In this document: in pieces, positions 35,097 through 43,597 of the stretch
Layout: each line of letters begins with the position of its first letter
Numbering within the stretch: the stretch's first letter is position 1
Source of the DNA: Nesterenkonia ebinurensis
Lineage (GTDB): Bacteria; Actinomycetota; Actinomycetes; Actinomycetales; Micrococcaceae
Assembly (NCBI RefSeq): GCF_008711175.1
Contig: NZ_VWNF01000049.1
Span: 1 to 64,000, forward strand
DNA: 64,000 nt
Reading direction: 5' to 3'
Notes under the pieces: model-generated
What the model saw: only the letters and a program-made list of their open reading frames with translations
Told to the model about the DNA's origin: nothing
Database searches by the model: none
Position numbers and translations under genes: made by a program

Positions 35097-36080
35097 ATGC
35101 AGTTCACCAAAGCCCAGGCCACCGGCAACGACTTCGTGATGATCAGCGACGCCGCCGGACACCTTGACCTGCCCCCAGCACAGGTGGCCCAACTCTGCGA
35201 CCGGCACTCAGGTGTAGGAGCCGACGGGCTGATCCGGGCTGTGCCGGCTCACCGTACCGAGGACGGGGTCGCTGCGCTCACTGCCTTCAATCGTCTCGGA
35301 GAGCAACGTGCCAGCACGAGTTCGCACTCGGCTCAATCGGCCGTCGCTGCACTCTCCCACGCTGAGCTCACCAGTACAGACCAGGCGCCGGTCTGGTTCA
35401 TGGACTACCGCAACGGCGACGGCTCCGTGGCTGAGATGTGCGGCAACGGAGTGCGTGCCTTCGCCCACTTCCTCATCCATGAGGGACTTGCCCGGCTCAG
35501 TGAGTCAGACAGCTTGCCGGTGCTCACCCGCGCTGGGCTGCGCACCGTGCAGAAGGTTCCCGAGGGGTACTCGGTTGGCATGGGCCTCTGGTCCTTCATC
35601 GACCCGCAGATGGCGGCCGAGTCCTCCTCCGACTCACTGGTCCAAGCCGCAGGACTGACCGACCCGCGACCGGGTCTGAGCATCTCGATGGGAAACCCAC
35701 ACACCGTGGTGGCGCTGCCTGATGACCAGACTCTGGAGCGGCTGGATCTGCACGCCGTACCCAAGGTGGAGCCAGTGCCGCCACAGGGCACTAATGTGGA
35801 GTTCGTGGTGCCGGCAGAGCCCCTGGTGGAGGGCGGCGTCGGCCGGGTGCGGATGCGGGTGCACGAACGCGGCGTTGGCGAGACGCTCTCCTGCGGTACC
35901 GGAACCTGTGCGGCTGCCGCAGCGGTACGGGTCTGGGTCGGAGCTGACGCGGTGGATACGTGGAAGGTCACCGTGCCCGGGGGAGAGGTCACCGTGACCT
36001 TCACCCCCCGCAGCGACGGCGCTGAAGATGTCACCCTGGCCGGACCCGCCACCTTGGTCTACTCCGGGGAACTCTGCTAG
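35097..36080 (+). CDS. dapF: diaminopimelate epimerase with an internal insertion
   Basis: 327 residues. ATGNDFVMI, GVGADGLIRAV, AEMCGNGVRAFAHFL (first catalytic Cys) and LSCGTGTCAAAAA (second catalytic Cys) are all intact. It converts LL- to meso-diaminopimelate for lysine and peptidoglycan. Between IRAV and WFMDYRNGDGS, where relatives have a short loop, about 45 extra residues are present (DGVAALTAFNRLGEQRASTSSHSAQSAV in part), encoded by sequence resembling the dispersed intergenic repeats. ATG 35097 starts the conserved QFTKAQATGNDF; a TTG at 35085 overlapping miaA is less likely. Confidence 0.95.
   Translation: MQFTKAQATGNDFVMISDAAGHLDLPPAQVAQLCDRHSGVGADGLIRAVPAHRTEDGVAALTAFNRLGEQRASTSSHSAQSAVAALSHAELTSTDQAPVWFMDYRNGDGSVAEMCGNGVRAFAHFLIHEGLARLSESDSLPVLTRAGLRTVQKVPEGYSVGMGLWSFIDPQMAAESSSDSLVQAAGLTDPRPGLSISMGNPHTVVALPDDQTLERLDLHAVPKVEPVPPQGTNVEFVVPAEPLVEGGVGRVRMRVHERGVGETLSCGTGTCAAAAAVRVWVGADAVDTWKVTVPGGEVTVTFTPRSDGAEDVTLAGPATLVYSGELC
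35324..35340 (+). repeat. repeat B, copy inside dapF
   Basis: GCACTCGGCTCAATCGG, 17 bp identical (reverse complement) to 21751-21767 in dapA and near-identical to the intergenic 17070-17086. It lies within the extra loop of DapF. Confidence 0.5.
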
Positions 36081-36328
36081 TCCAGGCGGTGCGAACGCGT
36101 CGCACCTACGGGGCTCCAACCCTCAATCGTCTCGGAAGCTTCGAGTAACTCGGGTCTTCACGCGGCTTACATTCGGGTCGCCCGCTCGCCCCCTGATGTG
36201 GCCCGCACAACCGCATCGCGTTTGCAAGGCTCCCAACATCAGGGTCCGCCTGGGCCGGCTGCAGCGGCGCCGACCTTAGCACCTCGAGTGCTTATCACCG
36301 GGTGCTGCGCGCCCAGGGCTCGGGTTTT
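36081..36328. other. dapF-folC convergent region holding dispersed repeats
   Basis: 248 bp without a gene. CTCAATCGTCTCGGAAGCT near 36122-36140 resembles TTCAATCGTCTCGGAGAGC inside dapF. A repeat A copy fills 36190-36244, and CCGGCTGCAGCGGCGCCG at 36255-36272 is shared with the ftsK tail. Confidence 0.6.
36190..36244 (+). repeat. palindromic repeat A, intergenic copy
   Basis: CCCCTGATGTGGCCCGCACA at the left and GCTCCCAACATCAGGG at the right. Aligns over ~55 bp with the inverted copy at 42526-42582. The ends are mutually complementary, so the RNA can fold. Confidence 0.75.
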
Positions 36329-37798
36329 TCAGAGCAGCGTGAACAGCGCTTCGGCATCGGCGCGAAGGCTGCGCAGCACCAAAGAGGTGAACAGCACGGT
36401 GCCCACGGCCAGCGAATCGCCACGCCTCAGCAGGTCCAACAGGTCATCCGAGCCCTCCGCCTCATGCACCCCTCCGGCGCCCAGATCGGCTAGGCGCAGC
36501 CAACCCCAGCCCGGGCCGGTCGGCCACTCTGAACGGTCCGGGGTTCCGGTATAGGCCCCGGGCAGCTCCACGAACACCTTCTGCCCCGGGAAGCCTTCCA
36601 GCTCTGCGATAAACCCAGCCAGATCCTTCCCCGGGGGCAGGCACACCAGCACCTGGTCCACATGGTTCAGCTGCTGGTCCGCAAAGTCCAGCGCGACCCG
36701 CAGTCCTGCCCCTGAGACCGCAGAGTCCACCGCACATCGACTCCTCGAGGCGGCGTCAGGCACCTCATGCACCGACAGCCGCCCCGGATACCTCACCGAG
36801 GCGAGGACAGTCTGCACTCGGTGAGCAAGAGGAGGACTCAAGTCGGCCATGTTATGAGACATTGGGGGAGTCAGATCTGGATGCGGGGGCAGTTCTGCTC
36901 CCGCAACGTCGCAATTTTGCCATTTCTCAGCTCCGAGGTGAGACGTAGCGGGAGCTGGTTGTTCAGCGGCGGCATTCTTACTCCTTGAAAGTCTCAGCGC
37001 AGCGGTGATTCCTGCCGCCGCATTCTGGCGCTGAAATCCCTCCGGCAGATGTGGGATGAGCACCCCGGCGTCGTGATTTGCATGAGCCAGCTCAGTGCCG
37101 GTCTCAGCACAGCGCTGGGCAATAACCTCCGCTACTTCCGGGGTCTGCGGGCAGCAGACCGCCAGCTGTGTCCGTGTAGTGATCACTGCGGCCTTGTTCC
37201 GGGCGATATTCGCCACAGTGGGCCCCAGCAGGTCCAGATGCTCAGCGAAGATCCCGGTGACCACCACAGCGTCCAAGGACCATTGCGAAAGATCGTCCGA
37301 GGCTCCGCCGATCCCGGCCTCTGCTACCAGCACCTCACAGCCGGCCTCCGCTGCCGCCAGGAACCCCATCAGCAGGAACAGCCCGGTGGGAGCAAGATAG
37401 CCGGTCTCAGCGGTTGCCGGTGGCAGCTGTGCCTGCCCCTGGGCAATCCGCAGCAGCAGGCGTCGTCGTACTTGGCTCTCGAGCACCAGCCCGTCCATCC
37501 GGATCCGGTCCGCGTTGGAGAGCACCCCCGGGCTCATCACGGTGCCCACCCGGTGGCCCAGACCAGCCAGCGCCGCTGAAGCATAGGCACACGCAGTCCC
37601 CTTGCCCTTGGACCCCACCACCCCGATGGTCCGGTGCGGGGCGGCCTGCGGATCATAGCCGAGGACATCCATCAGTGCCCGGGTGCGCCCCAGCGACCGT
37701 GCAGAGACCCCGCGCAGCGCCCGCCACTCGGCGAAAACCACATGTTCCTCCAACTGCTCAGTGGGCAGTGCGGCCAAGCGGGTGTGGTGATGAGTCAT
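36329..37798 (-). CDS. Mur-ligase superfamily protein, folylpolyglutamate synthase (FolC)-like
   Basis: 489 residues. The ATP loop GVVGSKGKGTACAYA near residues 59-73 and MSPGVLSNADRIRMDG, AGIGGASDDLSQW, TGIFAEHLDLLG match FolC-type ligases, which add glutamate to folates. Identity to true FolC is partial, so a related ligase is possible. An unusual insert of ~50 residues (SKNAAAEQPAPATSHLGAEK and onward to the PPLAHRVQTVL region) interrupts the C-terminal domain. Its DNA (36830-36990) contains a hairpin (GCGGGGGCAG-TT-CTGCTCCCGC) and repeat-like GGCCATGT/GACATTGGGG. The ATG overlaps the stop of the upstream methyltransferase gene by 4 bp. Confidence 0.75.
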   Translation of the reverse strand: MTHHHTRLAALPTEQLEEHVVFAEWRALRGVSARSLGRTRALMDVLGYDPQAAPHRTIGVVGSKGKGTACAYASAALAGLGHRVGTVMSPGVLSNADRIRMDGLVLESQVRRRLLLRIAQGQAQLPPATAETGYLAPTGLFLLMGFLAAAEAGCEVLVAEAGIGGASDDLSQWSLDAVVVTGIFAEHLDLLGPTVANIARNKAAVITTRTQLAVCCPQTPEVAEVIAQRCAETGTELAHANHDAGVLIPHLPEGFQRQNAAAGITAALRLSRSKNAAAEQPAPATSHLGAEKWQNCDVAGAELPPHPDLTPPMSHNMADLSPPLAHRVQTVLASVRYPGRLSVHEVPDAASRSRCAVDSAVSGAGLRVALDFADQQLNHVDQVLVCLPPGKDLAGFIAELEGFPGQKVFVELPGAYTGTPDRSEWPTGPGWGWLRLADLGAGGVHEAEGSDDLLDLLRRGDSLAVGTVLFTSLVLRSLRADAEALFTLL

Positions 37799-38526
37799 AT
37801 GATCGAGCCGCGGGACACGCGCAGAATCCGGAACCCCTTGGAACTGGCAGCACGCTCAGCGGCGAAATCATCGCCCACCACCGCCAGCATCGACTTGAGC
37901 CAGGTCAGCAGGGAGTCCGCCCCCAGGTTCTTCTGAACCACCAACCAGGCCGAGCCACCCTCCGCTGGATGCTGGACGGCGCTCTGCTCAGTCACGGGGC
38001 CTCTCGGTCCGGCTTCCTTCGCTTCCCTTGCCAGCGCCTCGGCCGAGCCCGGCTCAGAAGGTGGAGCCTCTTCCAAGCGCGGCAGCCAGAGTTCCAGCAG
38101 CTCATGCAGTGCGGGTTTGCCGATCCGGATCGGCGGATTCGACCAGATGGTGGCGAACCGGTGCCCGCCCGGCATCTCATCCGGAGCGCAGACCCGCACA
38201 TTCTCCAGGCCCAGGGCTGCGGCGTTCTCCGCACAGAGCGTGCGAGCCCGCTCGTTGATATCCACCGCCCAGACCGTCGCCTCAGGGGAGAGCATAGCCA
38301 TGGTCAGCGCCACCGGTCCCCAGCCGCAGCCGATGTCCAGCAGATGTCCTGAGGGTGACGGGTCCGGAACCTCACGCAGCAGCACCTGGGTGCCCTTATC
38401 CACCCCGTCAGGGGAGAAAATACCTGCGGAAGTGACCACCTCCGCCTGACGGCCGGCAAGCTCCACCTGAATCCTGTGCCGCTTGAACGGACCCTCCGGA
38501 GAGCTGAAATAGTGCGAACTGTTCAC
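37795..38526 (-). CDS. class I SAM-dependent methyltransferase (RsmC/RlmG-like small-domain type)
   Basis: 243 residues from GTG 38526. SHYFSSPEGPFKRHRIQV, LLDIGCGWGPVALTMAM (SAM loop) and the catalytic-type SNPPIRIGK (NPP motif) place it with guanine-N2 rRNA/tRNA methyltransferases of the RsmC type. The start is chosen because TAGTCT is 7 nt upstream of the GTG and homologues begin near SHYFS; an in-frame ATG at 38547 is an alternative. A ~35-residue insertion rich in Glu/Ala/Pro (PPSEPGSAEALAREAKEAGP) separates two conserved strands. Translationally coupled to the FolC-like gene. Confidence 0.85.
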   Translation of the reverse strand: MNSSHYFSSPEGPFKRHRIQVELAGRQAEVVTSAGIFSPDGVDKGTQVLLREVPDPSPSGHLLDIGCGWGPVALTMAMLSPEATVWAVDINERARTLCAENAAALGLENVRVCAPDEMPGGHRFATIWSNPPIRIGKPALHELLELWLPRLEEAPPSEPGSAEALAREAKEAGPRGPVTEQSAVQHPAEGGSAWLVVQKNLGADSLLTWLKSMLAVVGDDFAAERAASSKGFRILRVSRGSII

Positions 38527-38548
38527 CCTTGTTAGACTAGTACCCATG
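38524..38548. promoter_or_regulatory. bidirectional promoter between the methyltransferase gene and the hflX leader
   Basis: TTAGACTAG at 38532-38540 reads as a -10 box on both strands. Minus: TAGTCT, 7-nt spacer, GTG 38526. Plus: TAGACT (38533-38538), 7-nt spacer, ATG 38546, which opens a 15-codon frame ahead of hflX. Confidence 0.5.
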
Positions 38549-38593
38549 TGGATTCGCCCTTTGCAGTACGCACGGCCCCGCGCAGCGGCCTGA
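38546..38593 (+). CDS. possible 15-residue leaderless leader peptide upstream of hflX
   Basis: ATG at 38546 sits 7 nt after TAGACT, the same geometry as the leaderless genes here. It encodes MWIRPLQYARPRAAA and stops at 38591-38593, leaving about 150 nt to the hflX start. It may be a regulatory upstream frame or only the incidental first codon of the leader. No conservation data are available. Confidence 0.3.
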   Translation: MWIRPLQYARPRAAA

Positions 38594-38741
38594 ACCGTAC
38601 ACACCCGCTCCCGCACGCCCATGAGGCGTTGACGGTTGAGCCTGCCAGAATCCAGAATCTACACAAGCCCCGCAGCACCTGGACCCAGGCGGCCTACGAC
38701 GCCGCCAGCCTCACCTCATATGATCAGCGGGCAAGGAATTC

Positions 38742-40334
38742 ATGACTGAACAGAAGAACACTCCAGAAACCTCATCCACCATCGACGAGACCATCGCCCG
38801 CATCCTGGCTGCCGGTGAGGCAGCCGGAGACTATGCGGAGGCGGCGCAGATCGTGGCAGACCCCGAGTTCGCCACCGAGGAAACAGCCGAGGAGGCCCAA
38901 CGTCGCCGCCGGATCCTGGCAGACCGGGCCCGGGAGCTCGCTGAGTCTGAGGCTCACACCGACCACGACGGCGACCAGTACGACCTCTTCGAACGCCGCA
39001 GCCTGCGCCGGGTGGAGGGGCTGTCCACTGAGCTGGAGGACGTCACCGAGGTCGAGTACCGGCAGCTGCGTCTGGAGCGCGTGGTGCTGGCCGGGCTGTG
39101 GAGCGGCGGATCCGTGGCCGAGGCCGAATACTCCCTGCGAGAGCTGGCAGCCCTGGCTGAAACCGCAGGCTCCACCGTGCTCGACGGCTTCATCCAGCGC
39201 CGCGCCACTCCTGATCCGGGGACCTTCTTCGGCTCAGGCAAGGCCGCAGAGATCAAAGAGGCGGTGGCCGAGCTCGGCGCTGACACCGTGGTGGTGGACT
39301 CCGAGCTTGCGCCCTCCCAGCGCCGCGGCCTAGAGGACATCGTCAAGGTCAAAGTGATCGACCGCACCGGACTGATCCTGGACATCTTCGCCCAGCACGC
39401 CAAATCCCGCGAGGGCAAGGCCCAGGTGGAGCTAGCCCAGCTGGAATACCTACTGCCGCGGCTGCGCGGCTGGGGTGAGTCCATGTCCCGCCAGGCCGGC
39501 GGTCAAGTGGGCGGCGCCGGAGCCGGAATGGGCTCCCGTGGACCCGGTGAGACCAAAATTGAGCTGGACCGCCGCCGCATCAACCAGCGGATGGCCAAAC
39601 TGCGCAAAGAGATCGCCGGCATGAAACCGTCCCGTGAGACCAAGCGGGCCAACCGCAAACGCAACGCTGTGCCCTCAGTAGCCATTGCCGGCTACACCAA
39701 CGCTGGTAAGTCCAGCCTGCTCAACCGGCTCACCGATGCAGGTGTGCTGGTGGAGAATGCCCTTTTCGCCACCCTGGACCCCACCACCCGTAAAGCAGTC
39801 ACCCCGGATGGGATCGGCTATACCCTCTCCGACACGGTGGGCTTCGTCCGGCAGCTGCCTACCCAACTGGTGGAGGCCTTCCGCTCCACCTTGGAGGAGG
39901 TGGCAGATGCCGATCTGATCCTTCATGTAGTGGACGCCTCCCACCCGGAGCCGGAGAGCCAGATCGCGGCAGTCCGCAAGGTACTGGCCGATGTGGACGC
40001 CCACCAGGTCGATGAGATCATCGTGCTGAACAAGGCCGACGCCGCTTCAGATCATGTCATCGACCGGATCCGGCGCCGCGAGCCGCATACCGCGGTGGTC
40101 TCGGCCCGTACCGGGCAGGGGATTGCTGAGCTCAAGGAGCTGATCAGCGACTCCATCCCGCGGCCCAATGTCAAGCTGGAGCTGCTGGTGCCCTATGAGC
40201 ACGGTGAGATCGTCTCCCGCTTACATGCCGAGGACGCCGAGATCCTGCACACCGACTACCAGGAGACTGGCACCCGGCTCAGCGTGAAAGTCCGCCCGGC
40301 GCTCGCCCCCGAGTTGGAAGGTTATCAAGTCTGA
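38742..40334 (+). CDS. hflX: ribosome-associated GTPase HflX
   Basis: 530 residues. The N-terminal HflX domain (VVVDSELAPSQRRGLEDIVKVKVIDRTGLILDIFAQHA, SREGKAQVELAQLEYLLPRL) is followed by a glycine-rich loop (RQAGGQVGGAGAGMGSRGPGE) and the G domain with GYTNAGKSS near residue 316, DTVGFVRQLP, and NKAD. HflX splits stalled ribosomes under stress. An 80-residue acidic N-terminus precedes the domain. Ribosome site AAGGAA is 5 nt from ATG 38742. Confidence 0.95.
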   Translation: MTEQKNTPETSSTIDETIARILAAGEAAGDYAEAAQIVADPEFATEETAEEAQRRRRILADRARELAESEAHTDHDGDQYDLFERRSLRRVEGLSTELEDVTEVEYRQLRLERVVLAGLWSGGSVAEAEYSLRELAALAETAGSTVLDGFIQRRATPDPGTFFGSGKAAEIKEAVAELGADTVVVDSELAPSQRRGLEDIVKVKVIDRTGLILDIFAQHAKSREGKAQVELAQLEYLLPRLRGWGESMSRQAGGQVGGAGAGMGSRGPGETKIELDRRRINQRMAKLRKEIAGMKPSRETKRANRKRNAVPSVAIAGYTNAGKSSLLNRLTDAGVLVENALFATLDPTTRKAVTPDGIGYTLSDTVGFVRQLPTQLVEAFRSTLEEVADADLILHVVDASHPEPESQIAAVRKVLADVDAHQVDEIIVLNKADAASDHVIDRIRRREPHTAVVSARTGQGIAELKELISDSIPRPNVKLELLVPYEHGEIVSRLHAEDAEILHTDYQETGTRLSVKVRPALAPELEGYQV

Positions 40335-40429
40335 GGCCCTGTGCGGGCACTTCGCGTCGCTCGGCTCAGTGACGATATGTCCTGATACCGCCTCCCTAGC
40401 GGTGCACTCCGCACAGAACCGCAGGGTCG
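40335..40429. other. hflX-dinG intergenic region with repeat B-like core
   Basis: CGCTCGGCTCAGT at 40358-40370 is the repeat B core. A hairpin-capable GATACCGCCTCCCTAGCGGTG stretch is near 40384-40405. No gene. Confidence 0.35.
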
Positions 40430-40445
40430 TAGAATGAGGCGGATG
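40430..40445 (+). promoter_or_regulatory. leaderless-type promoter of dinG
   Basis: TAGAAT at 40430-40435, 7-nt spacer, ATG 40443. Supports that start over the ATG at 40434, which overlaps the -10 box. Confidence 0.5.
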
Positions 40446-42470
40446 AGTGAGACTGCTGCCTTTGCCGGGAAGCTGGCTGAACGACTTCTCGACACGGCGG
40501 TGGACTCCTTCGGCGGGACCCGCAGGCCCGGGCAGGAGGAGATGGCGCGGCGGGTCGGCGATGCGCTGAGCACCGGTAAGCACCTGCTGGCCCAGGCCGG
40601 CACCGGCACCGGCAAGTCCTTGGCCTATTTGGTTCCTGCCGTCCACCATGCGGTGACCACCGGGCGGCCGGTGCTGGTCTCCACCGCAACCCTGGCCCTG
40701 CAGGCCCAGATCATGGGCCGGGACCTGCCCAGGCTGCTGGACAGCATTGAGCAGCAGCTGCCCCGGAAGGCTAAGATCGCACTGGTCAAAGGCCGGTCCA
40801 ACTATCTGTGCAAACAGAAACTCGCCGGCGGCTTTCCGGAGGAGGATCACGATCAGGAGGTTCTCTTCGCCGCAGCAGTGGAACCCACCGGGGGAGTGAC
40901 CACCTACGAGCCCACCTCGAAACTGGGCAAAGAGGTGATCATGCTGCGCGAATGGGCCGAAGAGACAGACACCGGCGATCGCGACGACCTCACTACCGGA
41001 GTCACCGACAAAGCTTGGCGGCAGGTCTCGGTCAACGCCGTGGACTGCCTGGGCCGCAGATGCTCCATGTTTGAGGAATGCTTCTCCGAACTGGCTCGGC
41101 AGGAGGCCAAAGAGGCAGACCTAGTGATCACCAACCATGCGATGCTGGCCATCGACGCCTTCGAGGGACTCGAGGTGCTCCCAGAGCATGATGCCGTGAT
41201 CATTGATGAGGCTCATGAGCTGGCTGACCGGGTCACCTCAGCGGTCACCGCCCAGCTCTCCGCACAGATGATCCTGGCGGCAGCCAGTTCCATGCGCAAG
41301 TACACAGCTCTAGAGGTGCAGGGCATCCAGAACGCGGCCAAAGCATTGGAGGCGGCCTTCAGCGGTGCGGAGGACGGGCTACTGGCCCGTGGGCTGAACC
41401 CCCAGCAGACAAACGCCGTGGAGTCGGTGCGCAATGCGGCCCGCACACTGCTCTCCGACTCTGAGCAGGGCCGGAAGGACGAATCAGAGGCAGATGCCGG
41501 CCGCACCACCGCCCGGGCCCGTCTTCAGGCAGTGTACGACGTCGCAGAAAGGATCCTGGGCAGCCCCCAGACTCCTGATGTGGTGTGGGTGGACCGGCCG
41601 GGCAGCTTTGTACCGGGTAAGGGCTACCAGCAGGCAGATCCCAGCGAGCCGCCCATGCTCTACGTAGCGCCGACCACTGTGGCTGGCCGTCTGCGCGATG
41701 GGCTCTTCGGCAGTCGCACTGTGGTGCTGACCTCTGCGACCCTGACCATCGGGGACAGTTTCGATCCGGTAGCCGGATCACTGGGACTGCTCGGGGAGGA
41801 AGCCCCTGAATACGATGCGATCGATGTGGGCACCCCCTTCAACTACCGCAGCCAAGGCATTCTCTATGCGGCCAGCCATCTGCCAGCCCCCTCTCTGAAG
41901 ACCAAGGAGGCCCAGCACACCGAACTGGCGCAGCTGATCGAGGCCTCCGGCGGAGCCACCCTGGGGCTGTTCTCCTCACGCCGGGCCGCAGAGGACGCCG
42001 CGGAGGAACTCCGCGAACGGCTCGATGTGCCGATCCTCTGCCAGGGGGATGCCACCATGTCAGCCTTGGTGCGGGAGTTCTCCGAGGATGAGGCCACCTG
42101 CCTGTTCGGCACGATGAGTCTCTGGCAGGGAGTGGACGTGCCAGGCCGGGCCTGCCGGATGGTGACCATCGACCGGATTCCCTTTCCCCGCCCCGATGAT
42201 CCGCTGAACAACGCCCGCAGCCAGGAGATTGCCAAGGCTGGAGGAAATGGGTTCATGCAGGTGGCAGCCACCCATGCCGCCGTCCGGCTGAGCCAGGGAG
42301 CTGGGCGACTGATCCGCAGCACCCAGGACAAAGGGGTGCTCGCGATCCTGGACTCCCGGATCGCTACGGCCCGCTACGGCAGCTTCCTGCGCAGGTCAAT
42401 GCCTGATCTCTGGCCCACCACCGACGGCGAGTTCGTCAAACAGGCCCTCACCCGCCTCCGAAACGCCTAA
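40443..42470 (+). CDS. dinG: ATP-dependent DNA helicase, DinG/XPD-like
   Basis: 675 residues. RPGQEEMARRV and LAQAGTGTGKSLAYLVP (Walker A) lead the first domain; VIIDEAHELADR is the DEAH box. Four Cys typical of the XPD/DinG iron-sulfur site are visible (NYLCKQKL and CLGRRCSMFEEC). GTMSLWQGVDVPGRACR and RLSQGAGRLIR are the later helicase motifs. It unwinds DNA in the 5'-3' direction and resolves unusual structures. No SOS box was found by eye at its promoter. Confidence 0.93.
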   Translation: MSETAAFAGKLAERLLDTAVDSFGGTRRPGQEEMARRVGDALSTGKHLLAQAGTGTGKSLAYLVPAVHHAVTTGRPVLVSTATLALQAQIMGRDLPRLLDSIEQQLPRKAKIALVKGRSNYLCKQKLAGGFPEEDHDQEVLFAAAVEPTGGVTTYEPTSKLGKEVIMLREWAEETDTGDRDDLTTGVTDKAWRQVSVNAVDCLGRRCSMFEECFSELARQEAKEADLVITNHAMLAIDAFEGLEVLPEHDAVIIDEAHELADRVTSAVTAQLSAQMILAAASSMRKYTALEVQGIQNAAKALEAAFSGAEDGLLARGLNPQQTNAVESVRNAARTLLSDSEQGRKDESEADAGRTTARARLQAVYDVAERILGSPQTPDVVWVDRPGSFVPGKGYQQADPSEPPMLYVAPTTVAGRLRDGLFGSRTVVLTSATLTIGDSFDPVAGSLGLLGEEAPEYDAIDVGTPFNYRSQGILYAASHLPAPSLKTKEAQHTELAQLIEASGGATLGLFSSRRAAEDAAEELRERLDVPILCQGDATMSALVREFSEDEATCLFGTMSLWQGVDVPGRACRMVTIDRIPFPRPDDPLNNARSQEIAKAGGNGFMQVAATHAAVRLSQGAGRLIRSTQDKGVLAILDSRIATARYGSFLRRSMPDLWPTTDGEFVKQALTRLRNA

Positions 42471-42525
42471 TAACCCCTCGCAAATCACGGCATTGTGTGT
42501 GGTGCCTCGCAAGGGATGGGGAGGG

Positions 42526-42585
42526 CCCCTGACATTGGGGACCCGTGCAAACGTAGTGTGTTTGTGCGGGCCATGTCAGGGGGGG
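42526..42585 (-). repeat. palindromic repeat A, intergenic copy after dinG
   Basis: Outer arms CCCCTGACAT (42526) and ATGTCAGGGG (42573) are perfect inverted repeats; inner arms CCCGTGCAAAC and GTTTGTGCGGG match at 9 of 11. Best-preserved member of the family. It lies between convergent dinG and lexA and could serve as a bidirectional terminator. Confidence 0.8.
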
Positions 42586-42649
42586 AACGGCACAAGCCGT
42601 AAGGTACCGCGACCGACCGGAAAGCAGTGAGGCGCGCCCACGGGGTCAC

Positions 42650-43375
42650 TCATAAAGAGCGCAGGACAGTGACGACCTTCCCCATGATGGTGGCGTGGTC
42701 GCCGAGTATGGGCTCGTATTGGGTGTTCTGCGGCAGCAGCCACTGGTGGCCGTCGCGGCGCTTGAGCACCTTGACGGTAGCCTCATCCTCCAGCAGGGCG
42801 GCCACGATGTCCCCGTTGTCTGCGTCCTGCTGGCGGCGCACTACCACCCAGTCGTCCTCGAAGATCCCGGCATCAATCATCGAATCACCGCGCACCTGCA
42901 GCATGAACAGCTCACCTTCACCGGTCAGCTGGCGAGGCAGTGGCATCACATCCTCCACCTGCTGCTCTGCCAATATAGGACCTCCGGCGGCAATCCGGCC
43001 CACCACCGGCACATCGGCAGTCCTGGAGTCTGTCTCAGCGCGGTAGCTGCTGAGGTCCACCACGGTGGAGTCTTCGCTCTGCTCAGCAGGCTGCTCCGGC
43101 TCCTCAGGTATCAAAAGATTGCCCTCAGGATCCCGGATGACTTCCATGGCCCGCGGCTTACCCGGGTCCCGGCGGATATAGCCGCGCTCCTGTAAGCGGG
43201 AGAGCTGGTGGGTGACTGAGGACAGTGACTTCAGCCCCACTGCATCACCGATCTCACGCATGGACGGTGGGTATTTCCGCTCTGCCAGGGACTCCTGGAT
43301 CATCTCTACGATTCGGCGCTGCCGCGGGGTCAGAGCCCGGCGTTCGGCCCGGCTGGGGCCTCTGTAGCCAACCAT
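42650..43375 (-). CDS. lexA: SOS repressor LexA
   Basis: 241 residues. Winged helix N-terminus ([44 protein letters not shown]) and a peptidase domain with cleavage site RIAA|GGPIL (A130-G131), nucleophile Ser165 in GDSM and Lys202 in ATVKVL. It represses DNA-damage genes until RecA filaments trigger cleavage. A Pro/Glu-rich hinge ([13 protein letters not shown]) is longer than in E. coli. An SOS box lies 125 bp upstream, between lexA and the LysM gene. Confidence 0.97.
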   Translation of the reverse strand: MVGYRGPSRAERRALTPRQRRIVEMIQESLAERKYPPSMREIGDAVGLKSLSSVTHQLSRLQERGYIRRDPGKPRAMEVIRDPEGNLLIPEEPEQPAEQSEDSTVVDLSSYRAETDSRTADVPVVGRIAAGGPILAEQQVEDVMPLPRQLTGEGELFMLQVRGDSMIDAGIFEDDWVVVRRQQDADNGDIVAALLEDEATVKVLKRRDGHQWLLPQNTQYEPILGDHATIMGKVVTVLRSL

Positions 43376-43499
43376 GGTTCTCTCCTAACCGGATCGGGAG
43401 CATCTCCGACCCTCCTGATGGGATGGTCAGCGACGTCGCCGGTAGAGGTTGAGACCGCCGATGTCACTTTCGAACTCAGTGCCCATGATACTCGAAACC

Positions 43500-43511
43500 G
43501 AACACGAGTTC
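43500..43511. promoter_or_regulatory. SOS (LexA) box between lexA and the LysM gene
   Basis: GAAC-ACGA-GTTC is a perfect 4+4 palindromic core of the actinobacterial SOS box. It is 87 bp upstream of the LysM gene and 125 bp upstream of lexA and could control both. Confidence 0.72.
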
Positions 43512-43597
43512 CATAGAAATGTGCGAGTGTCGTGGACCCTGTTCGAAATTATGTGCTATAAATAGAAGACAAGTTCGATTTCAGGAGGAACTTCCCC

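Noticed and set aside
38548-38745. 65-codon plus-strand frame overlapping the hflX start
   Set aside because: No family resemblance, and its GTG lacks a ribosome site or a well-placed -10 box. The shorter frame from 38546 fits the promoter better.
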